DNA from: Desulfobacterales bacterium
GTDB lineage: Bacteria; Desulfobacterota; Desulfobacteria; Desulfobacterales; Desulfosalsimonadaceae
Length of the DNA: 45,618 bases
Assembly (NCBI GenBank): GCA_025453995.1
Contig: JALOPH010000002.1
Coordinates: 1 to 45,618, forward strand
Direction: 5' to 3'
Below are positions 19,142 to 28,927 of this stretch, piece after piece. The position numbers were made by a program, and so were the translations under genes. The notes under the pieces were generated by a model. It did no database searches, was not told the origin of the DNA, and worked only from the letters and a program-made list of their open reading frames with translations. Position 1 is the first letter of the stretch; the number at the start of each line of letters is the position of its first letter.

Positions 19142-20545
19142 TTAATCGGAGTCGTTATCAATGCAGAGCTTGCTGGCTCGGTATCGGAAAGAGCGCAGGC
19201 TGATTCCAAGCAGATCGGCAGCGGCATTTCGATTCCCACCGGAACATTGCATGGCTTTTTCAAGGTAGGCTCTTTCAATTTCCTCTAAAATGCTGTCCAA
19301 AGCAACCCCGGCTGCCACATCATCCAAATCAAAGCGACGGTTTTTCAATCCTTCGATCCACCGGCGTTTATGTATGGAGAGCGACAGGCTGTCAGGAAGA
19401 ATGATATTGGTCGTCGACAAAGCCACGCTTCGTTCAATCAGATTCTCAAGTTCCCGGATGTTGCCCGGAAAATTGTACTTCTCCAGCAGGTCAACGGCAT
19501 AAGAGGAAATTTTAGTGATCTCCTTTCCCGCCCGGCGGGAGTATTTATCCAGAAAATGCTGCGCCAGCGATCGGATGTCGCCTTTGCGATCCCTGAGCGG
19601 CGGCACCTTTATTTCAACGACGTTGATGCGATAGAAAAGGTCTTCCCTGAACCTTCCGGCAATCACCTCCTCTTCAAGCCTTTTGTTTGTGGCCGCGAGG
19701 ATCCTTATATCCACCGAGATATCTTCATTGCCGCCCACGGGCTTAAACACCCTTTCTTGAACGACGCGAAGCAGCTTGACCTGCATCGGCAGATTCAATT
19801 CGCCGATTTCATCCAAAAAAATGGTTCCGGTGTCGGCGGCCTCAAATAAACCCTTCTTATCACTGGCTGCGCCTGTAAAAGCCCCCTTTTTGTAGCCGAA
19901 GAATTCGCTTTCGATCAGGGTTTCAGGAATGCTCCCGCAATTGATGACCACAAAAGGGTTATTCTTCCGATCGCTCTCTTGATGAATAGCCCGAGCAATG
20001 AGCTCCTTGCCCGTGCCGCTTTCCCCCGAAATCAACACGCTGGTTTTGGTTTTGGCGATCTGACGGATGATTTCGAATATATGTTCCATGCGAGGGCTGT
20101 TGCCGACGATCATGTCAAAATGAAGATTTCGCTTCAATTCAACATCGATGCTCTTTTTTTCATCCGTGAGCGTTCGAAGCTTAAGTGCTTTTGCGATGGT
20201 CTGCTTGAGCTCATTATTGTTAAAGGGCTTGGGCAGATAATCAAATGCGCCGTCATTCATCGCCTGAACGGCATTTTCGGCCGTTGCATAGGCGGATATC
20301 ATAATCACGATTGCATTGGGATGGATGGCCTTTGCCTTTCGCAAAACGTCGATTCCGCTGATGTCGCCCAAACGGATATCACACAACAGAAGGTCATAGA
20401 ACCCCCCGTCCAGCAGTTTAATGGCCTGCTGGCCGTTCTCAGCGCACGTCACCGCGTAACCTTCCTTGGTGAGCAGCAACTCAAGAAACTGCCGCATGCT
20501 GAGCTCGTCATCCACAACAAGTATGTGCGCTTTTGTTTCCTTCAT
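19142..20545 (-). CDS. Sigma-54-dependent response regulator, NtrC class
   Basis: A 467-aa three-domain activator. The receiver domain (about residues 5-120) has the acidic pair DD at 12-13, phosphoacceptor D56 and the conserved Lys in YLPKPF. The AAA+ domain (about 140-380) has GESGTGKE (Walker A) and GAFTGA, the sigma-54 contact loop. A Fis-type helix-turn-helix lies at the C-terminus (GNRNAAADLLGIS). No histidine kinase gene is adjacent, so its partner and targets are unknown. It lies 21 bp after pyrC, within a run of housekeeping genes. The sigma-54 gene it needs is also in this window (rpoN). Confidence 0.93.
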   Translation of the reverse strand: MKETKAHILVVDDELSMRQFLELLLTKEGYAVTCAENGQQAIKLLDGGFYDLLLCDIRLGDISGIDVLRKAKAIHPNAIVIMISAYATAENAVQAMNDGAFDYLPKPFNNNELKQTIAKALKLRTLTDEKKSIDVELKRNLHFDMIVGNSPRMEHIFEIIRQIAKTKTSVLISGESGTGKELIARAIHQESDRKNNPFVVINCGSIPETLIESEFFGYKKGAFTGAASDKKGLFEAADTGTIFLDEIGELNLPMQVKLLRVVQERVFKPVGGNEDISVDIRILAATNKRLEEEVIAGRFREDLFYRINVVEIKVPPLRDRKGDIRSLAQHFLDKYSRRAGKEITKISSYAVDLLEKYNFPGNIRELENLIERSVALSTTNIILPDSLSLSIHKRRWIEGLKNRRFDLDDVAAGVALDSILEEIERAYLEKAMQCSGGNRNAAADLLGISLRSFRYRASKLCIDNDSD

Positions 20546-20566
20546 CCTTGTCCGAATCTCCAGCGT

Positions 20567-21901
20567 TTATGAACTGAAAACAACCACACCGCCCACAATT
20601 GTGGTCACGACTTTTCCGGGAAATTCCCAACCGTCAAAAGGAGTGTTTTTGCTTTTTGAATACCCTTCTTTGGCATGATACACATGGGAGCGTTTAGGGT
20701 CAATAATTGTAAAGTTTGCTGTCTTGCCATCGGCAATTCCGCTTTCAAGTCCGAGAATTTTCGCGGGATTGTTGGCTAATTTCTCGACAAGGGTCTCCAT
20801 GCTCATAACGCCCTTGCTGACGAGAATCAAGCTCAATCCAACGGCGGTTTCCAGCCCGATAATGCCGTTGGCCGCCATATCAAATTCAACATCTTTTTCC
20901 AGGATGGAATGGGGCGCGTGATCCGTGGCAATCACATCGATAGTCCCGTCTGACAGTGCTTCGCGAACGGCGGATCTGTCATCGACCGAACGCAGCGGTG
21001 GATTCATCTTGGCATATGTGTCATAATTTTTAACGTCGTTATCGGTTAGGGTAAAATAATGCGGGGCGGTTTCAGCGGTCACATTCACGCCCCTTGCTTT
21101 GGCGTCGCGAATGGCGAAAATGGATTCCCTGGCGCTGACGTGAGCGATATGAACCGGGACCCCAGTCAGTTCAGAAAGCGCTATGTCCCTCATCACCATA
21201 ATGCTTTCAGCGGCGTTCGGGATTCCGGCCAAACCCGCGCGTGTCGCCACACTCCCTTCATTCATGACACCGCCAGAAAGACTCGGATCTTCGCAATGGG
21301 ATATGACTTTAAGCCCGACGCTTTGGGAATATTCAAGTGCGCGTCTCATCAACAAGGAATCTACGACCGGCCTGCCGTCGTCAGAAATCGCAACAGCGCC
21401 GGCCTCCTTGAGTTCTCCGTATTCGCACATCTCTTTGCCGGCCAACCCCCTGCTGATGGCCGCAACGGGATACACATTCACGGACCGGCATTGCCTTGCG
21501 GTTTGAATGATAAACTCGGTCACCTGACCATTATCGTTAACGGGGCGGGTATTCGGCATGCAACAGATCGATGTGAACCCTCCTGCGGCTGCGGCCCGGA
21601 TTCCGGATTCTATGGTTTCCTTGTATTCCTCTCCGGGCTCTCTTAAATGCACGTGCATATCGATAAGGCCCGGAACCACGATGCACCCGGATGCATCGAT
21701 TACACGACCGGCCTCAGGTTCACCGGGCGAAACATTTTGCTCAGGAGACAACCCTTTGCCATCAGCCCCGCCCTTTCGCACGCCAGAAGCTTTTTTTAAA
21801 ATCTTGACACTGACGATCTTCCCGTTGTCGACATGTATATCAGCAATCGCGTTTATATTTCCCGGGTCTATCACATGACCGTTTTTAATGATCATCTGCA
21901 T
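20567..21901 (-). CDS. pyrC: Dihydroorotase
   Basis: A 444-aa class I dihydroorotase that cyclises carbamoyl-aspartate to dihydroorotate in pyrimidine synthesis. The zinc motif [10 protein letters not shown] is intact, and HCED, HVSARE and TDHAPH supply further metal and substrate residues, so the protein looks catalytic rather than a PyrC-like pseudo-enzyme. I start it at the ATG at 21901, with GGAGG about 8 nt upstream. An in-frame TTG at 21919 lies ahead of that site. It overlaps the end of pyrB by 17 bp. A hydrophilic insertion of roughly 30 residues near residue 30-65 is slightly unusual. Confidence 0.95.
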   Translation of the reverse strand: MQMIIKNGHVIDPGNINAIADIHVDNGKIVSVKILKKASGVRKGGADGKGLSPEQNVSPGEPEAGRVIDASGCIVVPGLIDMHVHLREPGEEYKETIESGIRAAAAGGFTSICCMPNTRPVNDNGQVTEFIIQTARQCRSVNVYPVAAISRGLAGKEMCEYGELKEAGAVAISDDGRPVVDSLLMRRALEYSQSVGLKVISHCEDPSLSGGVMNEGSVATRAGLAGIPNAAESIMVMRDIALSELTGVPVHIAHVSARESIFAIRDAKARGVNVTAETAPHYFTLTDNDVKNYDTYAKMNPPLRSVDDRSAVREALSDGTIDVIATDHAPHSILEKDVEFDMAANGIIGLETAVGLSLILVSKGVMSMETLVEKLANNPAKILGLESGIADGKTANFTIIDPKRSHVYHAKEGYSKSKNTPFDGWEFPGKVVTTIVGGVVVFSS

Positions 21902-22823
21902 CTCGCATCCCTCCGGCAAGCAAGTATAAAATAGCCATCCGCACCGCCACGCCGCTTGTAACCTGATCCAAAATTACCGAATAAGGCGCATCGGCCACTT
22001 CAGGGGCGATTTCCACGCCTCGATTCAAGGGGCCGGGATGCATAATGAGGACATCCGGCTTGGCATGTTGAAGGCGGGATATGTTAAGGCCGAATCTTTT
22101 TGAATATTCACGCTCAGACGGGAAAAGAAAACTCTGCTGCCTTTCTTTCTGTATCCTGAGCATCATAATCACGTCGGCGCCCTCAATCGCGCTCTTCATG
22201 TCACCGGTGACGCTCGCGCCCAAGGATTCAATCCCTTTGGGCATCATGGTCGGCGGAGCCGCCACTTTGACATGGGCGCCCATTTTGGTAAACCCCAGAA
22301 TGTTGGAACGGGCAACCCGGCTGCGTGAAATATCCCCGATAATCGAAACCCGAAGGTTTTTCAAACTTCCTTTGCGTTCCCTAACCGTCATCATGTCAAG
22401 CAGCGCCTGAGTGGGATGGGCGTGGGTGCCGTCCCCGGCGTTGATGATGGATGCGGAAATTCTCTGAGCCAGCAGATGCGGCGCGCCGGACGATGAATGA
22501 CGCATGACAATGATGTCCGGGCTCATGGCCTCAAGATTCTTTGCCGTATCAATGAGGGTTTCCCCTTTGACCATGCTGCTGTTGGATGCCGAAATCGAGA
22601 TTGAGTCCGCCGATAGGCGTTTGGCGGCGATATCAAACGATACTCTTGTCCGGGTGCTGGCTTCCTGGAAAAAAAGAATGACGGTCTTGCCTCGAAGGGT
22701 CGGCACTTTTTTGATCGGACGTTTTGAGATCTCTTTCAGGCTGTCGGCTGTATCAAGGATGATATTAATTTCCTCAGCAGACAGGGACTCCATATCCAGA
22801 ACGTCTTTTTTTGTCCATGTCAT
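21885..22823 (-). CDS. pyrB: Aspartate carbamoyltransferase catalytic subunit
   Basis: This 312-aa enzyme joins carbamoyl phosphate and aspartate in the committed step of pyrimidine synthesis. The carbamoyl-phosphate signature STRTRVSF is at about residues 56-63, with HPTQALLDM in the middle and HPGPLNRG near the C-terminus. Length is typical. No pyrI regulatory gene is adjacent. It lies 35 bp after lepB and overlaps pyrC. Confidence 0.96.
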   Translation of the reverse strand: MTWTKKDVLDMESLSAEEINIILDTADSLKEISKRPIKKVPTLRGKTVILFFQEASTRTRVSFDIAAKRLSADSISISASNSSMVKGETLIDTAKNLEAMSPDIIVMRHSSSGAPHLLAQRISASIINAGDGTHAHPTQALLDMMTVRERKGSLKNLRVSIIGDISRSRVARSNILGFTKMGAHVKVAAPPTMMPKGIESLGASVTGDMKSAIEGADVIMMLRIQKERQQSFLFPSEREYSKRFGLNISRLQHAKPDVLIMHPGPLNRGVEIAPEVADAPYSVILDQVTSGVAVRMAILYLLAGGMRDADDH

Positions 22824-22858
22824 TTGGGTATCCCTTATTAAGCAGTCGTCGTAAAATA

Positions 22859-23485
22859 CTATTTAATTAATGATCCGATCCGATTCCAACGCACGCCGAA
22901 GTCCTCACTGTCCCAGGACCAATATATGACGAGCGCTTTTCCCTTAATCTCGGTTTCACTTACAAAACCCCAGAATCTGCTGTCATAGCTATTGTCCCGG
23001 TTATCTCCCATTACAAAATAGGAATCTGGAGGAACGGTGATAGGACCGATGTTGTCCCTTTGATTGATCTGACCGGAAATCACATGCGTATCCGTAAACA
23101 TGCCAGGATCATGGTTCAACGGCAAATCGTTGATGAATACCTTTTTGTTTTTAACCAGTATGACATCGCCAGGACCGCCGATGACCCGTTTGATAAAGTC
23201 CTTGTCCGGCTCCACCGGGTATCTGAAAACGATGATATCGCCTTGTTTCGGCTTCTTGTACGGAACAATCGCCTTTTTAACAAATGGGATTTTGACTCCA
23301 TAAATAAATTTGTTAACGAGGATATGATCTCCGATCTGAAGCGTCGGAATCATTGAGCCTGATGGGATCTTAAACGCCTGAATAATAAATGTGCGGATAA
23401 ATAGAGCCAGAATGATCGCAATGATGATGGCTTCAACATTTTCTCTCAACTTGCTTTTGGGGCGGGGGACCGTCTTATTGACCAC
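22859..23485 (-). CDS. lepB: Signal peptidase I
   Basis: A 208-aa membrane-anchored serine protease (S26) that removes signal peptides on the outer face of the inner membrane. One N-terminal transmembrane helix (about residues 15-37) is followed by the catalytic-Ser motif IPSGSM and the catalytic-Lys block [12 protein letters not shown], then [11 protein letters not shown]. It starts with GTG, with AAGGAAT about 7 nt upstream. It is co-directional with the HcyBio gene (72 bp upstream) and pyrB. Confidence 0.95.
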   Translation of the reverse strand: MVNKTVPRPKSKLRENVEAIIIAIILALFIRTFIIQAFKIPSGSMIPTLQIGDHILVNKFIYGVKIPFVKKAIVPYKKPKQGDIIVFRYPVEPDKDFIKRVIGGPGDVILVKNKKVFINDLPLNHDPGMFTDTHVISGQINQRDNIGPITVPPDSYFVMGDNRDNSYDSRFWGFVSETEIKGKALVIYWSWDSEDFGVRWNRIGSLIK

Positions 23486-23557
23486 TTTGATTCCTTGGGC
23501 TTACAAAATTCAAGATATAATATCTTTCTATTTTCTTGCGTTACTGCCTGAGGGCCT

Positions 23558-24730
23558 TTATCTGCCCGATGGCAGGGTAAACTGGGGTTCTCCCAACGTA
23601 AACTTCTGCTTTGAAATCCATTTTTTGAGTATTTGAGCAATCTCTCTGGCCTTGACCACGCTTGACAGGGGTACTGTAGGCACCTCTTTGCCGTTAAAGT
23701 TTATGGAACCGCTTTTTAACTGGGCATAGCTTACTAATCCATAATTTTTATTGATGCCGTTTGGGTAGTCCGAACCATAATCAACTATCTGCGCATAAAT
23801 CTCTTCATCCGAGACCGCGGTATGCTGGGCAATCTCTTCATTGAGCAAAGGGATAGGCACGCCTATCCCCACCGCAAGAGAAACCCCGTATCCCTGGATG
23901 CTGACACCTACGATCCATTCGGGCGTCATTTGCTTGAGATCCCCCATGACCCAGAGGGTGCCGGCCGGGACAAGAGGAACGCCGTTTTCTCCGCGCTTTG
24001 CGTTTGGGTTGTGCTGAGTGCCGTGCCATGTCACATATCCTTCTCCGCCGCCAAGAAATATGCGCGTGCCAAGACCGATGGTTTGATAATAGGGATCATT
24101 GAGCAAGGGGCTGAGTTGGCCGGAGGTTGAATAATTGGCGTTTCCGGCCTTTGGTTTCAAAGTGCCCATATACGTGTAAATGGTTTTATTGGTCAAATTG
24201 ACCGCGCAATTGTAGTTCTGATATGCGTTTCTCGGGTTGCATAATATCGCCTGGGGGAGGTGCTTTAAATGAATCTCTTTTTCAATTTCCCTGTTGGGAT
24301 AACAGGAAGTGCCGTAAGCAGTAGCCCTTAGAAAAACGGCTTTACCTGCCACCAGGTCGCCGATAACGTGCCCGCCGCCATAATTAAATTCCCCCGGCCA
24401 GACTTTGTTCAACGGATCCTCTTCACAGGGTTCGGTGGCGCCGATATAAATATCCACCGCCGCCAGTCCTGCATAGGCCGGCACATTGTTGAGCCACACT
24501 TTTGAGGCCTTGATGGGCGGAACTGAGTGGCCGAAATTAATGAATGCGCCCGAAGAGCACATGGGGGCAAAGGTCGCTGTGGTGACCACGTCGATATGTT
24601 TGGCGGCCTCGACCGGTCCGTGTTCTTTTACAAAACCTATAATTTCTTCGGCAGTGACCACCACCACGGTCCCGGATTTTATTTTATCGTTAATTTCCTT
24701 GAACGTCTTATTAACTTTGTATTTCGGCAT
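23558..24730 (-). CDS. Homocysteine biosynthesis protein (HcyBio/DUF39 family)
   Basis: A 390-aa protein of the HcyBio (formerly DUF39) family, which makes homocysteine from aspartate semialdehyde and a sulfur donor in methanogens and many anaerobes. Recognisable stretches include the N-terminal KTFKEINDKI, TTATFAPMCSSGAFINFGH, and GGGEGYV near the middle. Cysteines in MCSSG and YGTSCYP are candidates for the persulfide-carrying residue. No CBS or 4Fe-4S (NIL) domain is fused here, so a ferredoxin-type partner would be a separate protein. It lies 29 bp after the M23 peptidase gene. Family assignment is firm by recall; the reaction is taken from family knowledge. Confidence 0.88.
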   Translation of the reverse strand: MPKYKVNKTFKEINDKIKSGTVVVVTAEEIIGFVKEHGPVEAAKHIDVVTTATFAPMCSSGAFINFGHSVPPIKASKVWLNNVPAYAGLAAVDIYIGATEPCEEDPLNKVWPGEFNYGGGHVIGDLVAGKAVFLRATAYGTSCYPNREIEKEIHLKHLPQAILCNPRNAYQNYNCAVNLTNKTIYTYMGTLKPKAGNANYSTSGQLSPLLNDPYYQTIGLGTRIFLGGGEGYVTWHGTQHNPNAKRGENGVPLVPAGTLWVMGDLKQMTPEWIVGVSIQGYGVSLAVGIGVPIPLLNEEIAQHTAVSDEEIYAQIVDYGSDYPNGINKNYGLVSYAQLKSGSINFNGKEVPTVPLSSVVKAREIAQILKKWISKQKFTLGEPQFTLPSGR

Positions 24731-24759
24731 AAAAATTTAACCTTATTTTTTATACAAAA

Positions 24760-26151
24760 TCAGTTTTTCACCTTGCCGGCAGATTGTATTTTATCTGTGA
24801 TATTGTTCTTTATCCAGGAAGGGTCCCACCACTCCGCCGGATTGACAAAAATGTGATCCACAAACATCCCATAATGCAAATGGTCGCCGCCGGCCCACCC
24901 TGTGGTTCCGGTTCGTCCGATAACCTCTCCTTTTACGACCATGTCACCGGACCCGACATCCATTTGGCTCAAATGGGAATAGAGGGTAAACACCCCGAAA
25001 CCATGGTCGATACAGACGGTATTGCCATATATTCCAATATAACCGGAAAAAGCAACTTTTCCGCTGTTGGCGGCCGGCACCGAAGCGTTTGACAAGGAAG
25101 CCAGGTCAACCCCCAAGTGTTCCGCCTCTCCAATAATGTTTCCATTATATGAATAGAGTCTGTGGTCTGCATAAGATGCCATGGGAGCGGAATTGGGCAT
25201 ACGGAGAAACGCGCCCTCCCAGTGAATTTTCGAATCCGTTTGCCTACCATTGTTTAAGATCATTTCATTGTTTTGGACACGAAGCTGTTGGTTGATGAAA
25301 AGAAATTTATCCACCGTGGAGCCGTCCGCCGGCCATCCGTCCATTGATTCAAACTCTGAAAATTTTGAATTTAAGAAAGCATCCGAAAGGGCCAAAGTCT
25401 CTTGCTTAAAGCTTTTGGTTAAAATCCGATAATAGAAACTGCTTTTTGAGGCGTTTCCTGCGTCATCAACGGCGGAAACATAAAGATTTGTGCCGGGGTC
25501 CTGGTCGGGTTTCACCGAAAAAAAAGCAAGATAAACATCATTGTCTTCAAAACACCCGGAATGGCCGGGGAAAAATTCATCTCCCACAAAAACTCCGCTC
25601 CGGACGCATGGCTCTGAGATACGGTAGATGACCAATCCGGCCCCCCCCTGATTTATATAATGCTGACCGCTTAATACACTGATGACCGGCGTCCGCGTAT
25701 CAAAAGAAATCTCCTTTTCCAGATGGATTCTGTTTCCATTCCACCAGGTTCGCCAGGAATGGTCCCAAACAGAAAAAACAAGGACGGCCTTGCCGTCGGA
25801 AATGTCCATCTTTTTTGCATCCAGAGGGATAGTAAACGGAATCCGATGATTGGATGGTTGACGCATCCAGTGAGATGGCTCAAAGGCCTGGTCCATCAAA
25901 ATGATTTCCTTGTTATCCTTTATTAATTGGATCAATATCTTTTTAACGCCGCTTTTCATGTCCACGACCGTACCTGAAAGCTCGCTTTTTGAAGGAAGGG
26001 CACCACGGATCTCATCCATTTCGATCACGGGCTTCTCTCCTTCAAGTTTTATTGATAAATACCAAACAACAGGCAAAATGATAATCAGGACACACGCGGT
26101 CAAAAGCCAGGCACGAACCTTGAATCCGGATGCCGGCGTTTTAAATACCAT
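24760..26151 (-). CDS. Membrane-anchored M23 (LytM-type) peptidase
   Basis: A 463-aa protein with one N-terminal transmembrane helix (about residues 11-31), a long periplasmic region with beta-rich sequence (about 35-320), and a C-terminal M23 domain. The zinc-site motifs are intact: HLGVDLAS (HxxxD) and DHLHYGMF (HxH). That fits an active peptidoglycan endopeptidase, or less likely a scaffold. AGGAGG lies about 9 nt before the ATG. It is transcribed divergently from kdsA. Confidence 0.9.
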   Translation of the reverse strand: MVFKTPASGFKVRAWLLTACVLIIILPVVWYLSIKLEGEKPVIEMDEIRGALPSKSELSGTVVDMKSGVKKILIQLIKDNKEIILMDQAFEPSHWMRQPSNHRIPFTIPLDAKKMDISDGKAVLVFSVWDHSWRTWWNGNRIHLEKEISFDTRTPVISVLSGQHYINQGGAGLVIYRISEPCVRSGVFVGDEFFPGHSGCFEDNDVYLAFFSVKPDQDPGTNLYVSAVDDAGNASKSSFYYRILTKSFKQETLALSDAFLNSKFSEFESMDGWPADGSTVDKFLFINQQLRVQNNEMILNNGRQTDSKIHWEGAFLRMPNSAPMASYADHRLYSYNGNIIGEAEHLGVDLASLSNASVPAANSGKVAFSGYIGIYGNTVCIDHGFGVFTLYSHLSQMDVGSGDMVVKGEVIGRTGTTGWAGGDHLHYGMFVDHIFVNPAEWWDPSWIKNNITDKIQSAGKVKN

Positions 26152-26194
26152 TTACAAACCTCCTCCTGCAAACAGACTGGAATAAAATTGTTTT

Positions 26195-26223
26195 TTTTTA
26201 GCAGGTATCACGGCTGTTGGCAA
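26195..26223 (-). promoter_or_regulatory. Candidate promoter for the M23 peptidase gene
   Basis: On the minus strand TTGCCA (26218-26223), 17 nt, TAAAAA (26195-26200), ending 44 bp before the ATG. It is a moderate match within the 231-bp divergent gap. Confidence 0.3.
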
Positions 26224-26255
26224 GGCCTTATTTTCATAACTCTTATTTTCGTTTC

Positions 26256-26283
26256 TTGACTTTTCAACGCCTGCGGGATAACA
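26256..26283 (+). promoter_or_regulatory. Candidate promoter for the kdsA-lpt-rpoN operon
   Basis: TTGACT (26256-26261), 16 nt, ATAACA (26278-26283), 99 bp ahead of kdsA in the divergent gap with the M23 peptidase. The -35 is good and the -10 weak. AT-rich sequence nearer the gene could hold another start. Confidence 0.3.
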
Positions 26284-26382
26284 CGTGCATAGTGCTGGGA
26301 CGATTTCCCGCACGCGACATTTCATATATTATAACAATAATTTTTTGCACATTTAACTTAATAAATTTTTTCGAATGGTTTC

Positions 26383-27201
26383 ATGATTCAACAAATCGAT
26401 ATTCAGGGCTTGACCATTGGATGCCCGGCGCCATTTGTTCTCATTTCAGGGCCCTGCGTGATTGAAGACATTGAGACGACATTTGGAATAGCCGATTTTC
26501 TAAAAAATCTCACAGAAAAACTGGGTATTCCGTTTGTTTTCAAAGCGTCCTATGACAAAGCCAACAGGACTTCCATTGAATCTTATCGGGGTCCTGGAAT
26601 AGAGAAAGGTCTCGAAATACTCTCCCGCATCCGCGAAAAATTTCATGTGCCGGTAATTTCAGATGTACACCGGGTCGAAGAGATTGCTTTTGCATCCCAG
26701 GTTCTTGACATCATTCAAATTCCAGCTTTTTTATGCAGGCAGACCGATCTTATAGTTGCTGCGGCCCAAACCGGCAAACCGATCAATATCAAAAAAGGTC
26801 AATTCCTCGCGCCCTGGGACATGAAAAATGTTGTGGAAAAGGCAAAATCAACCGGGAATACCCGGATCCTGCTCACAGAAAGGGGCGCCATGTTTGGATA
26901 CAACAATCTGGTTGCTGATTTTCGGAGCATTAAAATCATGCAGGATACCGGATGCCCCGTGATTTTTGATGCGACACACAGCGTTCAGCTGCCGGGAGGC
27001 GCAGGCAAAGCGTCTGCAGGACAGCGGGAATTTGCCCCTCTGCTTGCGAGGGCGGCCGTGGCAGCCGGTGCGGACGGAATTTTTTTGGAAGTTCATAACG
27101 ACCCAGATAAGGCATTGTCAGACGGCGCAAACTCCTTGAAGCTTGACTCCCTTGAAGGGGTGTTGCGCCAGCTTAAAGCCATTGAAAAAGCATTGATATA
27201 A
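26383..27201 (+). CDS. kdsA: 3-deoxy-8-phosphooctulonate (KDO-8-P) synthase
   Basis: A 272-aa TIM-barrel enzyme that condenses phosphoenolpyruvate and arabinose-5-phosphate to KDO-8-phosphate for LPS inner core. Family motifs are present: GPCVIED near residue 24-30, KASYDKANR, LCRQTDL, LTERGAMFGYNNLV and FDATHSVQLPGG. It opens the plus-strand LPS/sigma-54 operon. No clear Shine-Dalgarno precedes the ATG. Confidence 0.96.
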   Translation: MIQQIDIQGLTIGCPAPFVLISGPCVIEDIETTFGIADFLKNLTEKLGIPFVFKASYDKANRTSIESYRGPGIEKGLEILSRIREKFHVPVISDVHRVEEIAFASQVLDIIQIPAFLCRQTDLIVAAAQTGKPINIKKGQFLAPWDMKNVVEKAKSTGNTRILLTERGAMFGYNNLVADFRSIKIMQDTGCPVIFDATHSVQLPGGAGKASAGQREFAPLLARAAVAAGADGIFLEVHNDPDKALSDGANSLKLDSLEGVLRQLKAIEKALI

Positions 27202-27244
27202 TAAATTATTCAATAAATACAAAATAATATAAGTTTTTAAAATA

Positions 27245-27760
27245 GTGGAAAGATCTGAACTTAAAAATATCAAACTTCTGCTTCTGGATGTAGACGGCGT
27301 CCTCACAAACGGGGACATTGTTTATTCGGATGCCGGTGGTGAAATAAAATCCTTCAACGTCAGAGACGGACTCGGCATCCGGTTGCTGCTAAATGCAGGC
27401 ATTCAGGTCGGGATTGTGACCGGACGCACTTCTGGCGCGCTTCTGCATCGATGCAAAGATCTCGGTATTGGACTTGTTTATCACGGCATCCAGAAAAAAG
27501 GAGAGATATTAGAGGATGTCATGTTAAAAACAGGACTGCCCGCCCTTGAAATCGCTTTTGTGGGGGATGATGCCCCGGATATCGCGTTATTAAAAAAAGT
27601 GGGCATTGGCATCGCTGTTGCCGATGCCCATGAAACCGTAAAAAACATTGCCCATATGACGACAGAACGCAATGGCGGGAATGGCGCCGTGCGCGAAATA
27701 TGCGAATGGATTCTTAAGGCAAAAGGGTTGTGGGAAGAGATTGTTCATCAATGGGAATAG
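27245..27760 (+). CDS. kdsC: KDO-8-phosphate phosphatase
   Basis: A 171-aa HAD-superfamily C0 phosphatase without a cap domain that hydrolyses KDO-8-P to Kdo. The nucleophile motif is LLDVDGVLTNG near residues 12-22, and later motifs are GRTSGAL (motif II region) and FVGDDAPD (motif IV). It starts with GTG at 27245, 43 bp after kdsA. Its last codons overlap lptC. Confidence 0.94.
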   Translation: MERSELKNIKLLLLDVDGVLTNGDIVYSDAGGEIKSFNVRDGLGIRLLLNAGIQVGIVTGRTSGALLHRCKDLGIGLVYHGIQKKGEILEDVMLKTGLPALEIAFVGDDAPDIALLKKVGIGIAVADAHETVKNIAHMTTERNGGNGAVREICEWILKAKGLWEEIVHQWE

Positions 27761-28344
27761 ACCAATTGCCGATTTTTTCTGCATCAAAAAAGATTAAATA
27801 TTTTTTTTCAACTGTCGTTGTCGCGCTCTCCTTGATTATTATTGCAGTCTTTATCCACAACCGATTGCGCTTGAATCATATTGCCCCACCGATGGCGCCC
27901 CCAAAAACCACCGCTACCCTCTCCATTCAGAATTTCCGCCATACCGCCACCCAGGACGGGAAGAGAAAATGGTCTATTGAAGCGGCTTCGGCGAGCCTGT
28001 ATTCTAAAAAAAACATAGCCGAGTTGTCGGATCTTTCGGTCATCTTTTTTTTAAATAATGAAAAAACAGTTGTATTAACAGCAGATATGGGCCTTTTGCG
28101 TGTGGATACGAACAACATATCCGTATCCGGCCAGATTGTCGTTAAATTTTCAGATCATGTGATGGAAACCGAAAACTTGAATTATGTTCACAAATCACAT
28201 ATAATCAATGCCACATCACCTGTGACGATCACCGGGAAGACAATGGGATTGAAAGCCGACACCATGTCTTATAATCTGAATACCGACATCATTAAATGTT
28301 CGGGCAATGTAACCGGGACTTTTCAACAAGCGGCGGAGGAATAA
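27751..28344 (+). CDS. lptC: LPS export protein LptC
   Basis: A 197-aa protein with a single N-terminal transmembrane helix (about residues 17-37) and a periplasmic beta-jellyroll region, the layout of LptC. It bridges the LptB2FG transporter and LptA. The start is the ATG at 27751, overlapping the kdsC stop region by 10 bp. An earlier in-frame GTG at 27730 is less likely because family members start just before the helix. The sequence is poorly conserved, so context between kdsC and lptA carries much of the call. Confidence 0.87.
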   Translation: MGIDQLPIFSASKKIKYFFSTVVVALSLIIIAVFIHNRLRLNHIAPPMAPPKTTATLSIQNFRHTATQDGKRKWSIEAASASLYSKKNIAELSDLSVIFFLNNEKTVVLTADMGLLRVDTNNISVSGQIVVKFSDHVMETENLNYVHKSHIINATSPVTITGKTMGLKADTMSYNLNTDIIKCSGNVTGTFQQAAEE

Positions 28345-28345
28345 T

Positions 28346-28927
28346 TTGACACGATCCAGGCGTTACTGCTTTATGACGGGGCTTTTAACCATAGGGGCTT
28401 TGATTTTTTGTTTGCCTGCCCAAGGGCTTTCCGAAATAATTCCGGGCCTGGGCGACATGCCGGGCACGACGCTGAACATCAAGTCAGACAAGCTTTTATC
28501 TGATCAGAAATCGCAATATGTTCTTTTTTCAGGCAAAGTAGTGGCTGTATATGGCGACAAAACAATTCACTCCGACAAACTGAAAGTGACATATCATGGC
28601 GCCCCGACGAATCAGACCGGTTTTAATGAAGGCAAAATCGACAAAATTATCGCAACCGGAAACGTCACAATCAAGTTTGAAAATAAAACTGCCTATTGCG
28701 ACCAGGCTATTTATGTGCAGGACACTCAGACTATTGTATTAACCGGGAAGGACGCCCGAATACAAAGCGACGACAATTATATTACAGGTGAAAAAATCAC
28801 CATCCGACAGAACACCGGACAGGTAATTGTTGATGGGAATACGGAAAACCGTGTAAACGCGGTCTTTCAACCGGGAAAACCATCACCCGAAACCGATGAA
28901 AATCAAGGTGACGATAAATCGCAATGA
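28346..28927 (+). CDS. lptA: LPS transport periplasmic protein LptA
   Basis: A 193-aa exported protein. Its signal peptide (about residues 1-28) is followed by an OstA/LptA beta-jellyroll with the typical NIKSDKLLSDQKSQ and FSGKVVAVYGD strands. It forms the periplasmic bridge that carries LPS to the outer membrane. The start is TTG, with an excellent GGAGGA site 5 nt upstream. It directly follows lptC and overlaps lptB (ATGA). Confidence 0.9.
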   Translation: MTRSRRYCFMTGLLTIGALIFCLPAQGLSEIIPGLGDMPGTTLNIKSDKLLSDQKSQYVLFSGKVVAVYGDKTIHSDKLKVTYHGAPTNQTGFNEGKIDKIIATGNVTIKFENKTAYCDQAIYVQDTQTIVLTGKDARIQSDDNYITGEKITIRQNTGQVIVDGNTENRVNAVFQPGKPSPETDENQGDDKSQ

